Positions 37,462-46,861 are shown, counted from the first letter of the stretch. The stretch is 64,000 nucleotides of DNA from Corynebacterium jeikeium (GCF_000738265.1 NZ_JFCQ01000029.1:62001-126000); one strand, 5' to 3'. The notes: generated by a model from the letters alone, not told the origin. Translations and numbers: made by a program.

Positions 37462-39261
37462 TCACTCGATCATTCGGACAGCCATAGGCTGCATGCCGCC
37501 CCAGCGAACGTCGGAAATCTTCACGACATCGCCGGACTGCGGGGCCTCGATCATCTTGCCGTCGCCCAGGTACAGGGCAACGTGACCCGGCCAGAACAGC
37601 ATGTCACCGCGCTTGGCCTCCGAGGACGGAACTTGCTTGCCGGCGGTGTACTGGTAACCGCTGTAGTGATCCAGCTTGAAGCCGACACCGTAGAAGGCGT
37701 ACATCATCAGACCAGAGCAGTCGAAGCCGACCTTGTTGTAGTCGCCGTGTGCGTCGGCCACGCCGCCGTCGCGGATGCCCTTCGTTGGGCCGTAGAAGTT
37801 GCCGCCACCCCAGGCGTAGGGCAGGCCGAGCTGGCTCTCTGCGCGCTTGATCACGCGCTCGATTTTTTCTTCCGCCGTGCCGGAGGTGTCCGGTGCGTTC
37901 GGATCGAGGGCCTGAGTGAGGACATCAGCCGGGTTGGCAGGAGTTTCTGCCTCCGGGGTTTCGGGAGCTTCGGCTGCGGGGGTCTCCGGTGCCTCGGCTT
38001 CTGGGGCTGCGGGAGCTTCCGGTGCCGTAATTGGGTTATCCACGTTGGTAACCCGCCCCATTGCGCGGTCGTATTCCTTGCCTGCGGTTTCCCGACCTGC
38101 GCGAGCGGCAGCATCCAGTGCACCCTCCGGGTTGCCGGACAGCGCGGTGTTGAAGCCAGCCATCGCGGCGGACTGAGCAGCCTTCGCTAGGCCGTCGATC
38201 GCAGACTGGCGCTGGTTGTCTCCGCCGACGTTCTGGTCGTAGGAGCTGCGCAGCTCCGCCGGCAGTTCGGGCAGGGCTGCGGGGTTGCCCAGGGAACCCT
38301 GCGGTGCTGGAGAATCGTTGGTCGGCTCGGTGGACTCGTTGGTTTCAGTAGCCTTCGGAGCCTCGGTAGTGGTCTCCGACGTGGTCTCCGGAGCCTTGTC
38401 CGCCGGGGTCGTTTCTTCGGTCGGCGTGGCGTCAGTGTTGTCTACAGTGGTGTTGTCTACAGAGGCGCCAACCTTCTCAGCTGCCTTTTCGGCGACCTTA
38501 CGCTTATCCCAGCTGGAAGCCTCCGGGTTCTTCTTGGTGAAGGCCTCGACTGCAGCGCGGGCGTCGCGCAGAGCCTTCTCTGTCTTCTTCTTCTCGTCGA
38601 GCAGTCGCTTGTACTCAGCCTGCTTGTCGGAGAGCTTCTGTTGGGAATCCCGCAGAGTATCGCGAGCGGTGTTGTACTTCTTCACCGCATCGCCGACAGC
38701 GGAGTTCGCCTTGTCGCGTGAATCGCGCAGCGAGGACTCCTCGTTGGCATTCTGGGTGCGTGCCAAATCCAGGCGGTCTACTTCGCCCTGCTGCTTTTTG
38801 GCCGCAGCCTGAATGTAGGAGGAACGATCGAGCGTGTCGCCCACAGCATCCGAGCCGCTGGCCGCAAGGTTGATCGGCGATGCATCCCCGCCCTGTGCGT
38901 AAGCGGATCGTGCAATGTCGTTCAGCTTGGCTTGCGCCTTGGATACCGCGGAATCGGAGCTCTTGAGACGGCCACGAGCATCAACGACCTTGTTCTGCGC
39001 CTTTTGCGCCTGGTCCTGGCTCTTCGTCAGATCAACGCGAGCCTTGTTCGCATCCTCACGCAGGGATCCCATGAGGGTCTCCATGTTGGAAACCTGGGTC
39101 TTTGCACGAGAAACCTGGCCGACAAGATCGGCCAGGAAGCTTTCTACACTGCGCTTGTCGTCGTCGGCGTGAGCCGCGAGGGTCGTGGACTGCAGCGTCA
39201 CACCGGCGGTTACTGCAACGGCCAACACCGTGCGCTTACGGCTTGTAGGTCGTGGTGTCAC
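37462..39261 (-). CDS. Secreted NlpC/P60 peptidoglycan endopeptidase (RipA-like)
   Basis: A 599-residue secreted hydrolase. The signal peptide ends TTLAAHA-DDD (about 31-32). Residues about 35-260 are a coiled coil (KAQNKVVDARGRLKSSDSA), then a Thr/Glu/Pro-rich linker, a further Ala/Pro/Glu-rich low-complexity stretch, and a C-terminal NlpC/P60 domain with catalytic Cys in FDCSGLMMYAF, His in GHVALYLG and EAPQSG. It cleaves peptide stems for cell separation. The coiled coil is the autoinhibitory or FtsEX-binding type. GTG 39261 has AGGAG 8 nt upstream. It is homologous in place to C. glutamicum cg1735, beside acn. Confidence 0.92.
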   Translation of the reverse strand: MTPRPTSRKRTVLAVAVTAGVTLQSTTLAAHADDDKRSVESFLADLVGQVSRAKTQVSNMETLMGSLREDANKARVDLTKSQDQAQKAQNKVVDARGRLKSSDSAVSKAQAKLNDIARSAYAQGGDASPINLAASGSDAVGDTLDRSSYIQAAAKKQQGEVDRLDLARTQNANEESSLRDSRDKANSAVGDAVKKYNTARDTLRDSQQKLSDKQAEYKRLLDEKKKTEKALRDARAAVEAFTKKNPEASSWDKRKVAEKAAEKVGASVDNTTVDNTDATPTEETTPADKAPETTSETTTEAPKATETNESTEPTNDSPAPQGSLGNPAALPELPAELRSSYDQNVGGDNQRQSAIDGLAKAAQSAAMAGFNTALSGNPEGALDAAARAGRETAGKEYDRAMGRVTNVDNPITAPEAPAAPEAEAPETPAAEAPETPEAETPANPADVLTQALDPNAPDTSGTAEEKIERVIKRAESQLGLPYAWGGGNFYGPTKGIRDGGVADAHGDYNKVGFDCSGLMMYAFYGVGFKLDHYSGYQYTAGKQVPSSEAKRGDMLFWPGHVALYLGDGKMIEAPQSGDVVKISDVRWGGMQPMAVRMIE

Positions 39262-39477
39262 GATCGATTCTCCTGAATGTTTACAACTGGCTTTGAAGCG
39301 AGTGAAACCCTCGGTCCTGCTGGCCGCACTTCCCCATGCGATCAGTACAGGTCCCGTCGAGTGTTCTCTCAAGATTCACTTCGAGATCAACTCGTTTCAA
39401 AAGTTGACATACGGAACCCTAGGCCACTTCAGTCAAGGCCGTAAACTTTTTCACCACGAATCTCACGAATCGCAATA

Positions 39478-39492
39478 GTCACATAAGTAACG
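39478..39492. repeat. GTCACAT-AAGT-AACG element, copy A
   Basis: GTCACATAAGTAACG. A near-identical 16-nt copy lies 67 bp away at 39545-39560 (GTCACATTTGTTAACG). Candidate regulator site; the AAC-type ends recall MtrA targets, but spacing does not match. Confidence 0.45.
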
Positions 39493-39534
39493 GCAAATGC
39501 CTTGACCTGCAAAGAGTAAGAGAAAAGAATTTAA

Positions 39535-39550
39535 TGTGATTTATGTCACA
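39535..39550. promoter_or_regulatory. GlxR (CRP-type) binding site
   Basis: TGTGATTTATGTCACA is a perfect match to TGTGANNTANNTCACA, the C. glutamicum GlxR consensus. It lies about 275 nt upstream of the NlpC/P60 start, so regulation of this gene by cAMP-GlxR is expected. Confidence 0.75.
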
Positions 39551-39560
39551 TTTGTTAACG
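39545..39560. repeat. GTCACAT-TTGTT-AACG element, copy B
   Basis: GTCACATTTGTTAACG overlaps the right half of the GlxR site by 6 bp. It pairs with copy A at 39478. Confidence 0.45.
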
Positions 39561-39576
39561 CGTCGGCGTGTCTTGT

Positions 39577-39596
39577 TGCACCTAACGTGAGGTGCA
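39577..39596. repeat. Inverted repeat TGCACCT-N6-AGGTGCA
   Basis: 7-bp arms around AACGTG. The site has no T run, so an operator is likelier than a terminator. No known consensus recognised. Confidence 0.45.
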
Positions 39597-39622
39597 CTCA
39601 AATCTTTAAACTTGACATAAAG

Positions 39623-39650
39623 AAAGGTCAAGCACTCAGGCTTGACCTTT
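39623..39650 (-). terminator. Rho-independent terminator of the DUF6676-type gene
   Basis: An 11-bp perfect stem (AAAGGTCAAGC, loop of 6, GCTTGACCTTT), 13 nt after the stop at 39663. Both strands have T-rich tails (TTTCTTT on the minus, CCTTTTT on the plus), so it may work both ways. Confidence 0.75.
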
Positions 39651-39662
39651 TTAAAACGTTAT

Positions 39663-40190
39663 CTAAGCACGCTTGTTTCGCAGGTTAAATAACGAAGTGA
39701 TTAAGGCCGCAACGAGCAGCGCTAGAAGCACTCCAATGTTGGCCAGCCCCGTGGGTGCCTCGTAGCTCGTTGCTTGCTGAAGGAACTCTTGCGTTGCGCC
39801 AGGATTACTGTTTGCGCCGTAAAGAATCTTCGCGTTGGATTCAATCGCAAAACGTGGCAGATTCTCCGACACAGCCGTTGCTTGATTCGGGGACTTCAGG
39901 ATGACCGTGTCCGCATTTGTCTGATCGAGTATCTTCTGCGCAATGTCGCGCAGGCTGTTGTGCATCGGGCCATCGTTGTTGATGTAGCCGATCTTTAAGT
40001 TGCCTATTTTGGACGCCGACTCTCCCCTGGTCGCCGCCTCCACGATTTCTTTCAGTTCTTTGGATAGCCCGGCGGTTCCGGATTCAACCTCGGTGGGGAA
40101 ACCTTCGGCCACATAGACTGGGGCGTCATTAAAAGAAGCAATGAGCTGCGCGGTGACGTCCGAGGCGTGGGGCGAAGGCGAATCTGTCAT
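39663..40190 (-). CDS. DUF6676/Rv1476-like membrane protein
   Basis: A 175-residue protein with a soluble N-terminal domain (about 1-145) and one C-terminal helix (about 150-170, GLANIGVLLALLVAALITSLF) ending with a basic tail, so the domain is cytosolic or external depending on orientation. It contains DAPVYVAEGFPTEVESG and LDQTNADTVILKSPNQATAV. It is syntenic with M. tuberculosis Rv1476 (near acn) and C. glutamicum cg1736, both next to aconitase. No function is known. It is divergent from acn. Confidence 0.82.
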   Translation of the reverse strand: MTDSPSPHASDVTAQLIASFNDAPVYVAEGFPTEVESGTAGLSKELKEIVEAATRGESASKIGNLKIGYINNDGPMHNSLRDIAQKILDQTNADTVILKSPNQATAVSENLPRFAIESNAKILYGANSNPGATQEFLQQATSYEAPTGLANIGVLLALLVAALITSLFNLRNKRA

Positions 40191-40212
40191 GGGGATGTTT
40201 TAGCACCGAAAG

Positions 40213-40224
40213 AGGGGTGGGGGT
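40213..40224. promoter_or_regulatory. Possible RamA half-sites upstream of acn
   Basis: AGGGGT and TGGGGGT overlap in tandem, fitting the loose RamA motif (G4-6 flanked by A/C/T and T/C). RamA activates acn in C. glutamicum. The motif is degenerate, so chance is possible. Confidence 0.35.
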
Positions 40225-40258
40225 GCTGGCGACACGCTTAAAAGTCCAGGATTCGCAG

Positions 40259-40274
40259 CAGAACGAACGTACTG
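40259..40274. promoter_or_regulatory. AcnR operator upstream of acn
   Basis: CAGAACGAACGTACTG matches the published AcnR motif CAGNACnnncGTACTG at every fixed position. It fills the spacer just before the -10 TAAAAT, so binding would block RNA polymerase. AcnR is encoded downstream of acn. Confidence 0.85.
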
Positions 40275-40275
40275 T

Positions 40276-40281
40276 TAAAAT
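40276..40281 (+). promoter_or_regulatory. -10 element of the acn promoter
   Basis: TAAAAT, one mismatch from TATAAT. Predicted start near 40288 gives a leader of about 125 nt, close to the C. glutamicum acn leader. The -35 is weak. Confidence 0.6.
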
Positions 40282-40413
40282 TTGGCGTGACGTCGCGGGA
40301 AGAATGCTGCCACAATGGTAAGCAGAGCCTCCGGCGCACATAAACGCTGTGCGTCGCGGCGACCACATCGACGACGAAACAACGACTAAGAGAAGAGATT
40401 AAAGGAGCTCACT

Positions 40414-43224
40414 GTGGCTGAAAGCATCAACTCCTTCAATTCCAAGAGCAAGCTGGAGGTCGGCGAGAAGTCCTACGACTACTTCGCTCTGAACGCTGTG
40501 CCGGGAATGGAGAAGCTTCCCTACTCCCTGAAGGTTCTCGGCGAGAACCTGCTGCGCAACGAGGATGGTAAGAACATCACTCGCGAGCACATCGAGGCCA
40601 TCGCCAACTGGGATCCTTCCGCAGAGCCCAACTTCGAGATCCAGTTCACCCCGGCCCGCGTCATCATGCAGGACTTCACCGGCGTGGCCTGCATTGTTGA
40701 CCTGGCTACCATCCGCGATGCGGTTGTGGCACTGGGCGGCGACGCAGACGACGTGAACCCGCTGAACCCGGCCGAGATGGTCATCGACCACTCCGTCATC
40801 ATCGAGGCATTCGGCAACGCCGATGCTCTGGAGAAGAACGTTGAGATCGAGTACCAGCGCAACGACGAGCGCTACAAGTTCCTGCGTTGGGGCACCGGCG
40901 CGTTCGAGAACTTCCGCGTTGTTCCTCCGGGAACCGGCATTGTCCACCAGGTGAACATCGAGTACCTGGCACGCTCCGTCTTCGACAACAACGGTCTGGC
41001 ATACCCGGATACCTGTGTTGGTACCGACTCTCACACCACCATGGAAAACGGCCTGGGCATCCTGGGCTGGGGTGTCGGCGGCATTGAGGCTGAGGCTGCA
41101 ATGCTCGGCCAGCCGATCTCCATGCTGATCCCGCGCGTTGTCGGCTTCAAGCTGACCGGCGAGATCCAGCCGGGCGTGACCTCCACCGACGTCGTTCTGA
41201 CCATCACCGACATGCTGCGCCAGCACGGCGTGGTCGGCAAGTTCGTAGAGTTCTACGGCAAGGGTGTTGCAGAGCTGCCTCTGGCTAACCGCGCCACCAT
41301 CGGCAACATGTCCCCGGAGTTCGGCTCCACCGCGGCTATGTTCCCGATCGACGAAGAGACCGTGAAGTACCTGGAGCTGACCGGCCGCGACCAGGAGACC
41401 CTGGACCGCGTCGAGGCTTACGCCAAGGCTCAGGGCATGTGGCTGGATCCGGAGAACGAGGCAGAGTACTCCGAGTACCTGGAGCTGGACCTGTCCACCG
41501 TCGTTCCGTCCATCGCTGGCCCGAAGCGCCCGCAGGATCGCATCGAACTGACCGACGCCAAGGCACAGTTCCGCAAGGATCTGCACAACTACATCGACGC
41601 CGACGCATCCGCTGCTACCCCGGAATTCGACGCAGAGGGTCCGGCTACCGAGAACACCTCTTCCCAGCCTGCCGACGCACCGGCATCCGCTGCAGACGCT
41701 AAGGGCAACGTCCTGTCCGCAGCTGCTGGCGCAGAAGGTCGCCCGTCCAACCCGGTCACCGTCAACTACAACGGCGAGGACATCGAGCTGGACCACGGCA
41801 TGGTCGCCATCGCGTCCATCACCTCCTGCACCAACACCTCCAACCCGTCCGTCATGGTCGGCGCTGGCCTGCTGGCACGCAACGCTGCTGCCAAGGGCCT
41901 GAAGTCCGCTCCGTGGGTTAAGACCTCCATGGCGCCGGGCTCCCAGGTTGTTAACGGCTACTACGAGAAGGCGGGCCTGTGGAAGGACCTGGAGGCCATG
42001 GGCTTCTACCTGGTCGGCTACGGCTGCACCACCTGTATCGGTAACTCCGGTCCGCTGCCGGAGGAGATCTCCGCAGGCATCAACGAGGGCGACCTGGCTG
42101 CCACCGCTGTGCTGTCCGGTAACCGTAACTTCGAGGGTCGCATCAACCCGGACGTCAAGATGAACTACTTGGCTTCCCCGATCCTGGTTATCGCCTACGC
42201 CATCGCCGGCACCATGGACTTCGACTTCGAGACCCAGCCGCTGGGCCAGGACCAGGACGGCAACGACGTCTTCCTGAAGGACATCTGGCCGTCCACCCAG
42301 GACATCGAGGACGTTATCGCTTCCTCCATCACCAAGGACCTGTACACCGAGGACTACGCCAATGTCTTCGAGGGTGACGAGCGCTGGCGCTCCCTGGAGG
42401 CGCCGTCCGGCAAAACCTTCGCTTGGGACCCGAGCTCTACCTACATCCGCAAGGCTCCGTACTTCGACGGCATGAGCAAGGAGCCGGAGGCTGTCAACGA
42501 CGTCAAGGGCGCACGCGTCCTGGCTTTGTTGGGCGACTCCGTGACCACCGACCACATCTCCCCCGCATCCACCATTAAGCCGGGCACCCCGGCCGCTCAG
42601 TACCTGGATGCCAACGGTGTTGAGCGCAAGGACTACAACTCCCTGGGCGCACGTCGTGGTAACCACGAGGTAATGGTTCGCGGTACCTTCGCGAACATCC
42701 GCCTGCAGAACCAGCTGCTGGACGGCGTTTCCGGTGGCTACACCCGCGACTTCACCCAGGAGGGTGGCCCGCAGTCCTTCATCTACGACGCTGCGATGAA
42801 CTACCAGAAGGAGAACACTCCGCTGGTCGTTCTGGGTGGTAAGGAGTACGGCACCGGTTCCTCCCGCGACTGGGCTGCCAAGGGCACCCTGCTGCTGGGC
42901 GTGAAGGCCGTTATCGCCGAGTCCTTCGAGCGCATCCACCGCTCCAACCTGATCGGTATGGGTGTTGTGCCGCTGCAGTTCCCGGAGGGTGAGTCCTGGA
43001 AGTCCCTGGGCATCGAGGGCACCGAGACCTTCGACATCGAGGGCATCGAGGAGCTCAACAACGGCTCCACCCCGAAGACCGTTAAGGTGACTGCTACCAA
43101 GGAGAACGGTGAGAAGATTGAGTTCGACGCCGTGACCCGCATCGATACCCCCGGTGAGGCAGACTACTACCGCAACGGCGGCATCCTGCAGTTCGTTCTG
43201 CGCAACATGATGTCCGGCAAGTAA
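40414..43224 (+). CDS. acn: Aconitate hydratase
   Basis: A 936-residue AcnA-type aconitase of the TCA cycle. The [4Fe-4S] ligands are Cys in [11 protein letters not shown] (about 471) and in [13 protein letters not shown] (about 537 and 540). Active-site regions [11 protein letters not shown] and SSRDWAAKG are present. It exceeds the usual 890-900 residues because of an Ala/Pro/Ser-rich insert around residues 405-445 ([17 protein letters not shown]). GTG 40414 has AAAGGAG upstream. The gene is strongly biased to favoured codons, like a highly expressed gene. It is under AcnR control and ends with a strong terminator. Confidence 0.97.
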   Translation: MAESINSFNSKSKLEVGEKSYDYFALNAVPGMEKLPYSLKVLGENLLRNEDGKNITREHIEAIANWDPSAEPNFEIQFTPARVIMQDFTGVACIVDLATIRDAVVALGGDADDVNPLNPAEMVIDHSVIIEAFGNADALEKNVEIEYQRNDERYKFLRWGTGAFENFRVVPPGTGIVHQVNIEYLARSVFDNNGLAYPDTCVGTDSHTTMENGLGILGWGVGGIEAEAAMLGQPISMLIPRVVGFKLTGEIQPGVTSTDVVLTITDMLRQHGVVGKFVEFYGKGVAELPLANRATIGNMSPEFGSTAAMFPIDEETVKYLELTGRDQETLDRVEAYAKAQGMWLDPENEAEYSEYLELDLSTVVPSIAGPKRPQDRIELTDAKAQFRKDLHNYIDADASAATPEFDAEGPATENTSSQPADAPASAADAKGNVLSAAAGAEGRPSNPVTVNYNGEDIELDHGMVAIASITSCTNTSNPSVMVGAGLLARNAAAKGLKSAPWVKTSMAPGSQVVNGYYEKAGLWKDLEAMGFYLVGYGCTTCIGNSGPLPEEISAGINEGDLAATAVLSGNRNFEGRINPDVKMNYLASPILVIAYAIAGTMDFDFETQPLGQDQDGNDVFLKDIWPSTQDIEDVIASSITKDLYTEDYANVFEGDERWRSLEAPSGKTFAWDPSSTYIRKAPYFDGMSKEPEAVNDVKGARVLALLGDSVTTDHISPASTIKPGTPAAQYLDANGVERKDYNSLGARRGNHEVMVRGTFANIRLQNQLLDGVSGGYTRDFTQEGGPQSFIYDAAMNYQKENTPLVVLGGKEYGTGSSRDWAAKGTLLLGVKAVIAESFERIHRSNLIGMGVVPLQFPEGESWKSLGIEGTETFDIEGIEELNNGSTPKTVKVTATKENGEKIEFDAVTRIDTPGEADYYRNGGILQFVLRNMMSGK

Positions 43225-43245
43225 GGATTAACTCCTTACGCATAG

Positions 43246-43298
43246 AGCGGTGATCGGCGCACTCTTCGACCAGAAGAGCGCGCGGGTCACCGCTTTTT
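43246..43298 (+). terminator. Terminator after acn
   Basis: AGCGGTGA (43246-43253) pairs with TCACCGCT (43287-43294), with an inner TCTTC/GAAGA hairpin, followed by TTTTT. A second small hairpin, GTAAGGA-N5-TCCTTAC (43221-43239), spans the stop codon. acnR expression may depend on readthrough or its own promoter. Confidence 0.75.
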
Positions 43299-43329
43299 CG
43301 CCCCTACAGCACTAGAGGTTTAGAAAAGA

Positions 43330-43899
43330 ATGCCCAAAGTAAGCGAGACAGACCTGGCAGAACGCAAGGTTGAGATCCTCACCGGAGCCCGCCACTGCTT
43401 TGCCACCTTTGGCTACGACGGAGCCACCGTCGCGCGCCTGGAAGAAACGATCGGAAAGTCGCGAGGTGCGATCTTCCACCACTACCGGAACAAGGATCAA
43501 CTGTTTCTAGCGGTGGCGCACGAAGACATGCGCAAGATGGCGAAACTGGCTGCCGACGAAGGGCTTATCGGCGCAATTCGAACCCTAGTCCAGTCAGATG
43601 ACTTGACTGATTGGTGGGGAATGCGGGTCGAGATCACCCGTCGAGTGAATATGGACCCCTGCTTTGCCGCCAAGTGGGAGCTAGATCAGTTGGCGCTGCG
43701 GGACACGGTGCGCACCCGCCTGCAGGAGCAGCGCGCCAGCGGTCGAATACGGGCGGACGTCGACGTGGAAACGATCGCCCAGACCCTGGAACTGGTTTTG
43801 GAAGGCGTGCTCGGTCGGTTGGCGCAACAACAGGGAACGCTGGGGCTGTCCGACGCACTGGATTTCGTAGAGAACTCCTTGCGTTCCCCCGGGCACTAG
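43330..43899 (+). CDS. acnR: TetR-family repressor AcnR
   Basis: A 189-residue TetR-type regulator. The N-terminal HTH lies about residues 25-55 (CFATFGYDGATVARLEETIGKSRGAIFHHYRNKDQLFLAV); the rest is the ligand-binding and dimerisation domain. Its position after acn, and the AcnR operator at 40259, identify it. In C. glutamicum AcnR represses acn and responds to citrate and metal. It is separated from acn by a terminator. Confidence 0.94.
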   Translation: MPKVSETDLAERKVEILTGARHCFATFGYDGATVARLEETIGKSRGAIFHHYRNKDQLFLAVAHEDMRKMAKLAADEGLIGAIRTLVQSDDLTDWWGMRVEITRRVNMDPCFAAKWELDQLALRDTVRTRLQEQRASGRIRADVDVETIAQTLELVLEGVLGRLAQQQGTLGLSDALDFVENSLRSPGH

Positions 43900-43930
43900 G
43901 GTGTCTGGCCCGGTGAGTAGCATATAGTTC

Positions 43931-44200
43931 ATGATCGCAATCATGACTGTGACCGGGCTGGATCACACCGGAATTATCGCCGCCGTGTCCACTGCCCTGG
44001 CTGAATTGGACGTCAATATCCTCAACGTCTCCCAGACCATCATGGACGACTACTTCACCATGATCCTGCACGTGCGCATCGACGATGCGAAGTTCGGCAT
44101 CGCCGACGTGCAGGATCGCATGGCGGAGGTCGAGAAGCAGGAAAAGCTAGTTATCCGCGTGCAGTCGGAGGCCATCTTCTCCGCCATGCACGACGTATAA
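43931..44200 (+). CDS. ACT domain protein (UPF0237)
   Basis: An 89-residue protein consisting of one ACT domain: MTVTGLDHTGIIAAVSTALAELDVNILNVSQTIMDDYFTMILHV. Such proteins bind small ligands, often amino acids. It is paired with the DUF711/PFL gene 19 nt downstream, a conserved combination, so they probably act together. TAGCAT 7 nt before the ATG suggests a leaderless message. The ligand is unknown. Confidence 0.88.
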   Translation: MIAIMTVTGLDHTGIIAAVSTALAELDVNILNVSQTIMDDYFTMILHVRIDDAKFGIADVQDRMAEVEKQEKLVIRVQSEAIFSAMHDV

Positions 44201-44219
44201 GGGTCCGGGGGTATAAGGC

Positions 44220-45593
44220 ATGAATCCACGGCGTGGCGTCACTAATCAGAGCAACGACATCCTCGAGACCATCGCGATGATCGAGAAATACCGCCTCGAC
44301 ATCCGAACGGTGACGATGGGCATCAATCTGATGCCGTGTATACGGGAAACTATGGAAGCCACCGCGGAGGCGGTGTACGAGCGAGTGGTGGACTACTCGC
44401 GCAACCTCGTGCCGGTGTGTCAAGGGATCGAAAGGGAGCTGGGGATCCCGATCGTCAACAAGCGTATTTCGGTGACCCCGGTGGGAATCCTCGCCTCCGC
44501 GGTGGAGGGAAACCCGGTGCGGATCGCCGAAGCGCTGAACCGCGCGGCGAGCGAAGTGGGGGTTAACTTCATCGGCGGCTATTCGGCGCTGGTGGATAAG
44601 GGAGCCACTCGCGGCGAGCTGGATCTGATCCGTTCCCTGCCCGAGGCGCTGAACGAGACCGATGTGGTGTGCGCGTCGGTGAATGTCGGCAGTTCGAAGG
44701 CAGGCATCAACATGAATGCCGTGCGGGAGATGGGGCAGGTCATCAAGGACTGTTCCACCTATGGCCCGGGCGGCACTCTGGCCTGCGCGAAGCTCGTTGT
44801 TTTCGCCAACTCTGTCTCCGACAACCCGTTTATGGCGGGCGCCTACCACGGCGTGGAGGAACAGGACTGTGTGATCAACGTTGGCGTGTCTGGTCCGGGC
44901 GTGGTCGACAGAGCGGTCGCCGAGATGGAAGGGGCGACGCTGAACGAGGTCTCCGAGGAGATCAAGCGCGCGGCGTTCAAGATCACCCGCACCGGCCAGC
45001 TGGTTGGTGTGATGGCCGCGCAACGACTGGGCGTGCCCTTCGGGATCGTGGACTTGTCGCTGGCGCCGACCGCGGAGCTGGGCGATTCCGTGGCGCACAT
45101 CCTGGAGCACATGGGTCTGGGGCAGGTGGGCACCCACGGCACCACCGCCGCCCTGGCGCTACTCAACGACGCGGTAAAGAAGGGCGGGATGATGGCGTGC
45201 TCGCGCGTCGGTGGCCTGTCTGGTTCCTTCATTCCTGTGTCGGAGGACAAGGGGATGATCGACGCGGTGCGTTCTGGCGCGATCAGTATCGACAAGCTGG
45301 AGGCCATGACGGCTATCTGTTCCGTCGGCCTGGATATGATCGCCATCCCGGGAGACACCCCGGCAGAGTCCATTGCTGGCATGATCGCCGACGAGGCCGC
45401 CATTGGTGTGATGAACCATAAGACCACCGCCGTGCGCGTGATCCCGGCCGCCGGTACCAAGGTCGGCGATAACGTAGACTTTGGTGGGCTGCTCGGCTAC
45501 GCGCCGGTCATCGGCGTGAACTCGGCCAGCAGCGCGGAGTTTATTAACCGCGGTGGCTTCATCCCCGCACCCCTACACGGCTACAGGAATTAG
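44220..45593 (+). CDS. PFL-like DUF711 (UPF0210) protein
   Basis: A 457-residue protein of the DUF711 family, which shares a fold with pyruvate formate-lyase but lacks a catalytic glycyl-radical loop. The opening [30 protein letters not shown] and the phrase [25 protein letters not shown] are typical. There is no signal peptide. The gene pair with the upstream ACT protein is widely conserved but undefined in function. The 3' end is 1 nt from the next GTG, so coupling with the membrane protein is likely. Confidence 0.9.
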   Translation: MNPRRGVTNQSNDILETIAMIEKYRLDIRTVTMGINLMPCIRETMEATAEAVYERVVDYSRNLVPVCQGIERELGIPIVNKRISVTPVGILASAVEGNPVRIAEALNRAASEVGVNFIGGYSALVDKGATRGELDLIRSLPEALNETDVVCASVNVGSSKAGINMNAVREMGQVIKDCSTYGPGGTLACAKLVVFANSVSDNPFMAGAYHGVEEQDCVINVGVSGPGVVDRAVAEMEGATLNEVSEEIKRAAFKITRTGQLVGVMAAQRLGVPFGIVDLSLAPTAELGDSVAHILEHMGLGQVGTHGTTAALALLNDAVKKGGMMACSRVGGLSGSFIPVSEDKGMIDAVRSGAISIDKLEAMTAICSVGLDMIAIPGDTPAESIAGMIADEAAIGVMNHKTTAVRVIPAAGTKVGDNVDFGGLLGYAPVIGVNSASSAEFINRGGFIPAPLHGYRN

Positions 45594-45594
45594 C

Positions 45595-46353
45595 GTGGCA
45601 GATATCTTCAGGTACGGTCGCTCCTCCGTGATCATCGACGACCCGGCCGACGGGTTGGCCTATGGCGAGGAAGTGGGCACGTTCGACGAACGCTGTTCGC
45701 TGCCTGCCGGGTCTGCTGCCATCAATGCCGCCCTGTCCAGCAATGGGCGCATGCCGGTGGCGGGCAACTCCGCCGGTTTCAGCGCGGTTCAGATTGTTGT
45801 GCTTGTCGTCGGTGTGGCGCTGGCCGCATTCGGCGGTATTCTGGCCACCCGCGGCAGCACGCAACCGCTGGTTATTGGTGCGGTGTTGGGAGCGATCGGC
45901 CTGTTGATGGTGGGGATTGCACTGTACAGTGCAACGAAGCGCCGCGGGAGGCTGCGCATTTTGGGCAAGGCCTGGGCGAATGGCTGGCTGCGTTTTGCTC
46001 CGGTCCGCGTGGGCGGGGTGTGGATCTCGCGTGTGTCGACCCATAACGACAACGGGGATGCTACGAACACTGACCACCGCTACTACTACAAAGCGATGGC
46101 ACAGGCTCACCCCACAGACGGTAGCGAGCCATTTACCTTCCGCACCGGCGAGTTCAACGCGCCGGCCGATTGGGAGGGCCGCCCCTACGACTTGAAAATG
46201 GCTGACCGACCCATGGATGTCCTGGAACCGGAGTACACCAACGGTTGGACCATCTGCCGCTACATCGCGGGGCAGCCGGAAACCGCGACGATTGCCACAG
46301 ATCTTTCCGCCAAGCAGGTCAAGGCCGCGCTAGAGGCCGCCCAGGTCCGCTAG
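45595..46353 (+). CDS. DUF3592-like two-helix membrane protein (252 aa)
   Basis: A 252-residue protein with two helices (about 64-84, VQIVVLVVGVALAAFGGIL, and 89-109, LVIGAVLGAIGLLMVGIAL) and a C-terminal beta-rich soluble domain (about 120-250) like DUF3592 proteins. GTG 45595 is chosen because it lies 1 nt after the previous stop; an in-frame ATG at 45553 would be inside that gene. It overlaps the convergent Lrp gene by 24 bp. Function is unknown. Confidence 0.75.
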   Translation: MADIFRYGRSSVIIDDPADGLAYGEEVGTFDERCSLPAGSAAINAALSSNGRMPVAGNSAGFSAVQIVVLVVGVALAAFGGILATRGSTQPLVIGAVLGAIGLLMVGIALYSATKRRGRLRILGKAWANGWLRFAPVRVGGVWISRVSTHNDNGDATNTDHRYYYKAMAQAHPTDGSEPFTFRTGEFNAPADWEGRPYDLKMADRPMDVLEPEYTNGWTICRYIAGQPETATIATDLSAKQVKAALEAAQVR

Positions 46354-46809
46354 GGCATCCAGCAGCTGATCGTGCCGCGGCGGGATGCGGGAACGCAGGA
46401 TGATTTCCGTCCTGGTGCGCTGCACCCCGTCGACCTCCTGCAGCTGCAGCGTGATCTGTTCCAGGTGTTCGTGGTCGCGCGCTACCACTCGGCACGACAG
46501 ATCGTAAGGGCCAGCGATCGAGTGTGCCTCGGTGATCCAGGGGATCTTCAAGAATTCCTGCGTCGCGCGGGTGAGCGTTCGCTGATCTAGCGTGACATGC
46601 ACGAAGGCGCCTAAAGGGAAGCCCAGGGCGGCCGGATCGAAGTGAGGTGCAAAGCTGCCGATCACTCCCCTTTCCACCAGCTTTTCTATGCGGCTACTGA
46701 CCGTCGCGCGGGCCACCCCGAGTGCGCGCGCGTACTCTCGCATCCCGGCCTTGGGACTTTCGCTGAGGAGCCTGCATAACTCGATGTCCGTTCTGTCGAG
46801 GTCCTTCAT
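46330..46809 (-). CDS. Lrp/AsnC family regulator
   Basis: A 159-residue Lrp/AsnC protein: N-terminal HTH (about 5-50, LLSESPKAGMREYARALGVARATVSSRIEKL), linker, and RAM/AsnC effector domain (FVHVTLDQR, AGPYDLSCRVVARDHEHL). It is divergent from the indolepyruvate oxidoreductase gene, and two palindromes in the spacer suggest it regulates itself and that gene. The amino-acid effector cannot be told; branched-chain or aromatic amino acids are plausible. The stop overlaps the convergent membrane-protein gene. Confidence 0.92.
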   Translation of the reverse strand: MKDLDRTDIELCRLLSESPKAGMREYARALGVARATVSSRIEKLVERGVIGSFAPHFDPAALGFPLGAFVHVTLDQRTLTRATQEFLKIPWITEAHSIAGPYDLSCRVVARDHEHLEQITLQLQEVDGVQRTRTEIILRSRIPPRHDQLLDALADLGGL

Positions 46810-46861
46810 CGTTCTTCCCTTCTTAGTGACGCCACAGGCCTATTGCTAAAAAGACACATAC

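Larger units (their letters stand above)
39262..39662 (-). promoter_or_regulatory. Long control region of the NlpC/P60 gene
   Basis: A 401-bp AT-rich stretch without a gene. It holds a GlxR site (39535-39550), two related GTCACAT-AACG elements (39478, 39545), a 7-bp inverted repeat (39577-39596), a bidirectional-looking terminator (39623-39650) and a possible long leader. On the minus strand TTGACT and TATGTC (spacer 19) near 39400-39440 may be the promoter. A candidate leader of roughly 130 nt would remain. Confidence 0.45.

Noticed and set aside
39262..39420. c-di-AMP (ydaO-yuaA) riboswitch in the NlpC/P60 leader
   Set aside because: Some pieces (GGGGAA, ACCGAGGG) are there, but I could not lay out the conserved order, in particular the CCGAA-CCGTCAGC-type 3' part. 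A covariance search with RF00379 would decide.
40399..42939. An 846-codon open frame antisense to acn
   Set aside because: It mirrors the strong codon bias of acn (the third-position C makes stops rare on the other strand). It has Val/Asp/Gly-rich content without domain motifs, and acn is certain.
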